Of a stretch of DNA of 10,693 bases, positions 10,270 to 10,693 are shown piece after piece. Source of the DNA: Pseudomonadota bacterium (GTDB taxonomy: Bacteria > Pseudomonadota > Gammaproteobacteria > Steroidobacterales > Steroidobacteraceae); contig JAKAZP010000053.1 in assembly GCA_021815905.1 (NCBI GenBank), forward strand, positions 1 through 10,693, read 5' to 3'. Position numbers and translations under genes: made by a program. The notes below the pieces were generated by a model, which had not been told where the DNA came from, did not search any database, and was given only the letters and a program-made list of their open reading frames with translations. Each line of letters begins with the position of its first letter. The stretch's first letter is position 1.

Positions 10270-10693
10270 ATGAGCGACACCGTGATTCAGCCCCGCCCCC
10301 ACGGGCATCCGCTTGCAGGGCAACGTATGACCGGCGCCAGGATGCTGGTACAGGTGCTCGCGGACGAAGGCGTCGAGGCGATCTTCGGCTACAGCGGCGG
10401 CGCGATACTCCCCACCTACGATGCCGTATTCCTCTATAACGAGGAGCGCAGCCGGAGCGGGGAGGCGCAGATTCCGCTCATCGTGCCCGCCAATGAGCAG
10501 GGGGCGGCCTTCATGGCCGCCGGCTACGCGCGCGCCACCGGCCGCGTGGGCGTGTGTCTGGTCACCTCGGGGCCGGGAGCCACGAACACCGTCACGCCGG
10601 TGCGCGATTGCACGGCCGACTCGATCCCGATCGTGGTCATCTGCGGGCAGGTCGCCCGCGCCGCAATCGGCACCGATGCCTTCCAGGAGGCCC
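10270..10693 (+). CDS. ilvB: Acetolactate synthase large subunit (5' part)
   Basis: N-terminal 141 residues of the thiamine diphosphate-dependent catalytic subunit, which makes 2-acetolactate or 2-aceto-2-hydroxybutyrate from pyruvate and 2-oxobutyrate; the rest is beyond the right edge. Visible: [26 protein letters not shown] (20-45), [15 protein letters not shown] (74-88) with the cofactor-activating Glu76, SGPGATN (100-106) and GTDAFQE (134-140). These follow the order in IlvB/IlvI/IlvG. Most enzymes read YPGG and RHEQGA; here they are YSGG and ANEQGA, and there is a short insertion at about 55-68 before the Glu strand. The ATG at 10270 has a weak RBS (GAAGAG); the ATG at 10327 (residue 20), right at the start of family similarity, is an equally plausible start. 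Confidence 0.94.
   Translation, partial: MSDTVIQPRPHGHPLAGQRMTGARMLVQVLADEGVEAIFGYSGGAILPTYDAVFLYNEERSRSGEAQIPLIVPANEQGAAFMAAGYARATGRVGVCLVTSGPGATNTVTPVRDCTADSIPIVVICGQVARAAIGTDAFQEA

Noticed and set aside
9606..10280. N-terminal extension of the hybrid kinase frame
   Set aside because: The frame is open but overlaps ilvN and the intergenic region, and its translation is Arg/Ala-rich without a domain. A GTG with an RBS at 9605 fits better.

Overview
This is a chromosomal, very GC-rich bacterial window in which almost every base is coding. High third-position GC leaves long open frames opposite the real genes, and these were discarded. The gene families present (PA0069-family radical SAM protein, DUF1615 lipoprotein, PII protein with an enteric-type NtrC box and a sigma-54 promoter, CTGT-N8-ACAG SOS box) point to a Gammaproteobacterium, or less likely a Betaproteobacterium. 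The sequence alone does not fix genus or family. There are no rRNA or tRNA genes, insertion sequences, CRISPR arrays or phage genes.

Layout. (1) 1-1107, minus: a PknB-like Ser/Thr protein kinase, cut by the left edge inside an octapeptide-repeat linker. (2) 1257-2342, minus: a PA0069-family radical SAM protein, preceded at 2349-2377 by a sigma-70-like promoter that is overlapped by a perfect LexA box. (3) 2419-3552, minus: a DUF1615 lipoprotein that looks like a lytic transglycosylase. (4) 3822-4184 and 4249-5079, plus: a small DUF4870 membrane protein and an internally duplicated DoxX-like membrane protein. (5) 5101-6324, minus: a ferredoxin-reductase-type flavoprotein. (6) 6543-7855, plus: a PII signalling protein and a quinone oxidoreductase joined by a TGATG stop/start overlap, behind an NtrC box and a sigma-54 promoter. 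(7) 7866-10126, minus: a soluble hybrid histidine kinase (REC-HisKA-HATPase-REC) placed 20 nt downstream of ilvN. (8) 10270 to the right edge, plus: the acetolactate synthase large subunit, divergent from ilvN.

How it fits together. The most striking item is the radical SAM gene. It has a perfect SOS operator over its promoter, a predicted start of transcription at or next to its ATG, and a protein that ends in QLSLEL, the QLxLxL form of a sliding-clamp-binding peptide. Together these suggest a damage-induced radical SAM enzyme that works at the replication clamp. The second clear circuit is nitrogen control: an almost perfect NtrC box about 85 bp upstream of a canonical -24/-12 promoter drives PII, and translational coupling ties a quinone reductase to it instead of the usual ammonium transporter. 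The third is a branched-chain amino acid locus in which the two acetolactate synthase subunits are transcribed divergently and a hybrid kinase follows the regulatory subunit. The remaining genes show no clear functional link to one another.
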